A stretch of 5,526 nt of DNA. Source: an uncultured Clostridia bacterium (GTDB lineage: Bacteria; Bacillota; Clostridia; Oscillospirales; Acutalibacteraceae). The notes below the pieces were generated by a model. That model saw only the letters and a list, made by a program, of their open reading frames with translations. It searched no databases and was not told the DNA's origin. Both the position numbers and the translations under genes were made by a program. Shown one piece after another: positions 5,442-5,526 of this stretch (positions are counted from its first letter, which is position 1; each line of letters starts with the position of its first letter). The stretch covers positions 1-5,526 of the forward strand of contig CAMFPJ010000097.1 in the NCBI GenBank assembly GCA_945971755.1, written 5' to 3'.

Positions 5442-5472
5442 CTGCCCAAGTGTCCTTCAGAACACTTGGGCA
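5435..5472 (-). terminator. Hairpin, possible terminator of the convergent minus-strand gene
   Basis: TGCCCAAGTGT (5443-5453) pairs perfectly with ACACTTGGGCA (5462-5472) around an eight-base loop. Read on the minus strand, the hairpin is followed by GTTTTATTC (5442 downward), a short T-rich tail, and lies about 15 bp beyond a possible minus-strand stop codon. Read on the plus strand, the T-run (5484-5489) begins 11 bases after the stem, which is less suitable. This is a moderate candidate. Confidence 0.5.
5443..5459 (-). repeat. Right 17-bp inverted repeat
   Basis: This is the exact reverse complement of 5139-5155. Its first 11 bases also form a local hairpin with 5462-5472. Confidence 0.9.
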
Positions 5473-5487
5473 ATCGCCCCGTATTTT

Positions 5488-5526
5488 TTACTGTTCTAAC
5501 TTTTTCTGTGACTCGGCTTTAAGGTA
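5488..5526 (-). CDS. Possible 3' end of a convergent gene (fragment, product unknown)
   Basis: Read leftward from the window edge, one frame gives YLKAESQKKLEQ and then TAA (5490-5488). The other two minus frames hit stops within the same stretch. The lysine/glutamine-rich, hydrophilic end looks like a real protein C-terminus, and a hairpin with a T-rich tail follows at a normal distance. Twelve codons are too few to prove coding or identify a family. Confidence 0.35.
   Translation of the reverse strand, partial: YLKAESQKKLEQ

Larger units (their letters stand above)
5139..5459. mobile_element. Candidate MITE-like element with 17-bp terminal inverted repeats
   Basis: A 321-bp stretch is bounded by perfect 17-bp inverted repeats: TGAAGGACACTTGGGCA at 5139-5155 and its exact complement at 5443-5459. 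The interior has no convincing gene but holds a strong hairpin terminator and several further inverted repeats. This architecture fits a small non-autonomous element mobilised by a transposase elsewhere. Against this, I see no clear target-site duplication outside the repeats, and only one copy lies in the window. The repeats could instead be a large cruciform or a complex bidirectional terminator. Whether it is mobile depends on finding dispersed copies in the genome. Confidence 0.5.

Noticed and set aside
5139..5474. CRISPR array or CRISPR-like repeats
   Set aside because: The repeats are inverted rather than regularly direct, there are no uniform spacers, and no cas genes are present. The 30-bp-spaced GGACA motifs are too short and divergent.
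1..5526. A new defence or multi-gene system
   Set aside because: Every long coding region belongs to a recognised housekeeping family with intact catalytic motifs. Although HD-domain, deaminase and AAA+ proteins also occur in phage-defence islands, their details here match YfbR, dCMP deaminase and RarA rather than defence proteins.

Overview
The window looks like a chromosomal segment of a low-to-moderate GC Gram-positive bacterium, most likely a clostridial Firmicute (Ruminococcaceae/Oscillospiraceae-like). The basis is TTG starts behind strong GGAGG-type ribosome binding sites, AT-rich intergenic DNA with sigma-A-type promoters, a MurAB/MurZ-like MurA, and clostridial-looking versions of RarA and dCMP deaminase. 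These family resemblances are recalled, not searched.

Layout: (1) 1-1036, minus strand: murA, cut off by the window start (345 residues present, all visible catalytic residues intact). (2) 1054-1291: divergent intergenic region with an extended -10 promoter toward murA and a TTGAAT-17-TATAAT promoter toward the right. (3) 1292-5141, plus strand: five tightly packed genes (8-bp overlap, then gaps of 11, 2 and 2 bp), almost certainly one operon: LacX-type aldose 1-epimerase-like protein, HAD phosphatase, rarA, dCMP deaminase and a YfbR-type 5'-deoxynucleotidase. (4) 5142-5487: noncoding and rich in inverted repeats. It holds a strong intrinsic terminator and a 321-bp unit bounded by perfect 17-bp inverted repeats, whose left end supplies the yfbR stop codon. 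(5) 5488-5526, minus strand: probable last codons of a convergent gene.

How the genes fit together: dCMP deaminase converts dCMP to dUMP for thymidylate synthesis. The YfbR homologue removes phosphate from deoxynucleoside monophosphates. The HAD enzyme may be another small-phosphate or nucleotide phosphatase. RarA maintains stalled replication forks. Together they suggest a deoxynucleotide-pool and replication-maintenance operon, with the sugar-epimerase-like gene as a less obvious first member. This grouping is inferred from gene order and known family roles.

No CRISPR array, tRNA, rRNA, transposase or new multi-gene defence system is visible. The coding genes are ordinary housekeeping families. 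The least explained part is the 3' intergenic repeat unit, which resembles a non-autonomous (MITE-like) element carrying the operon terminator.
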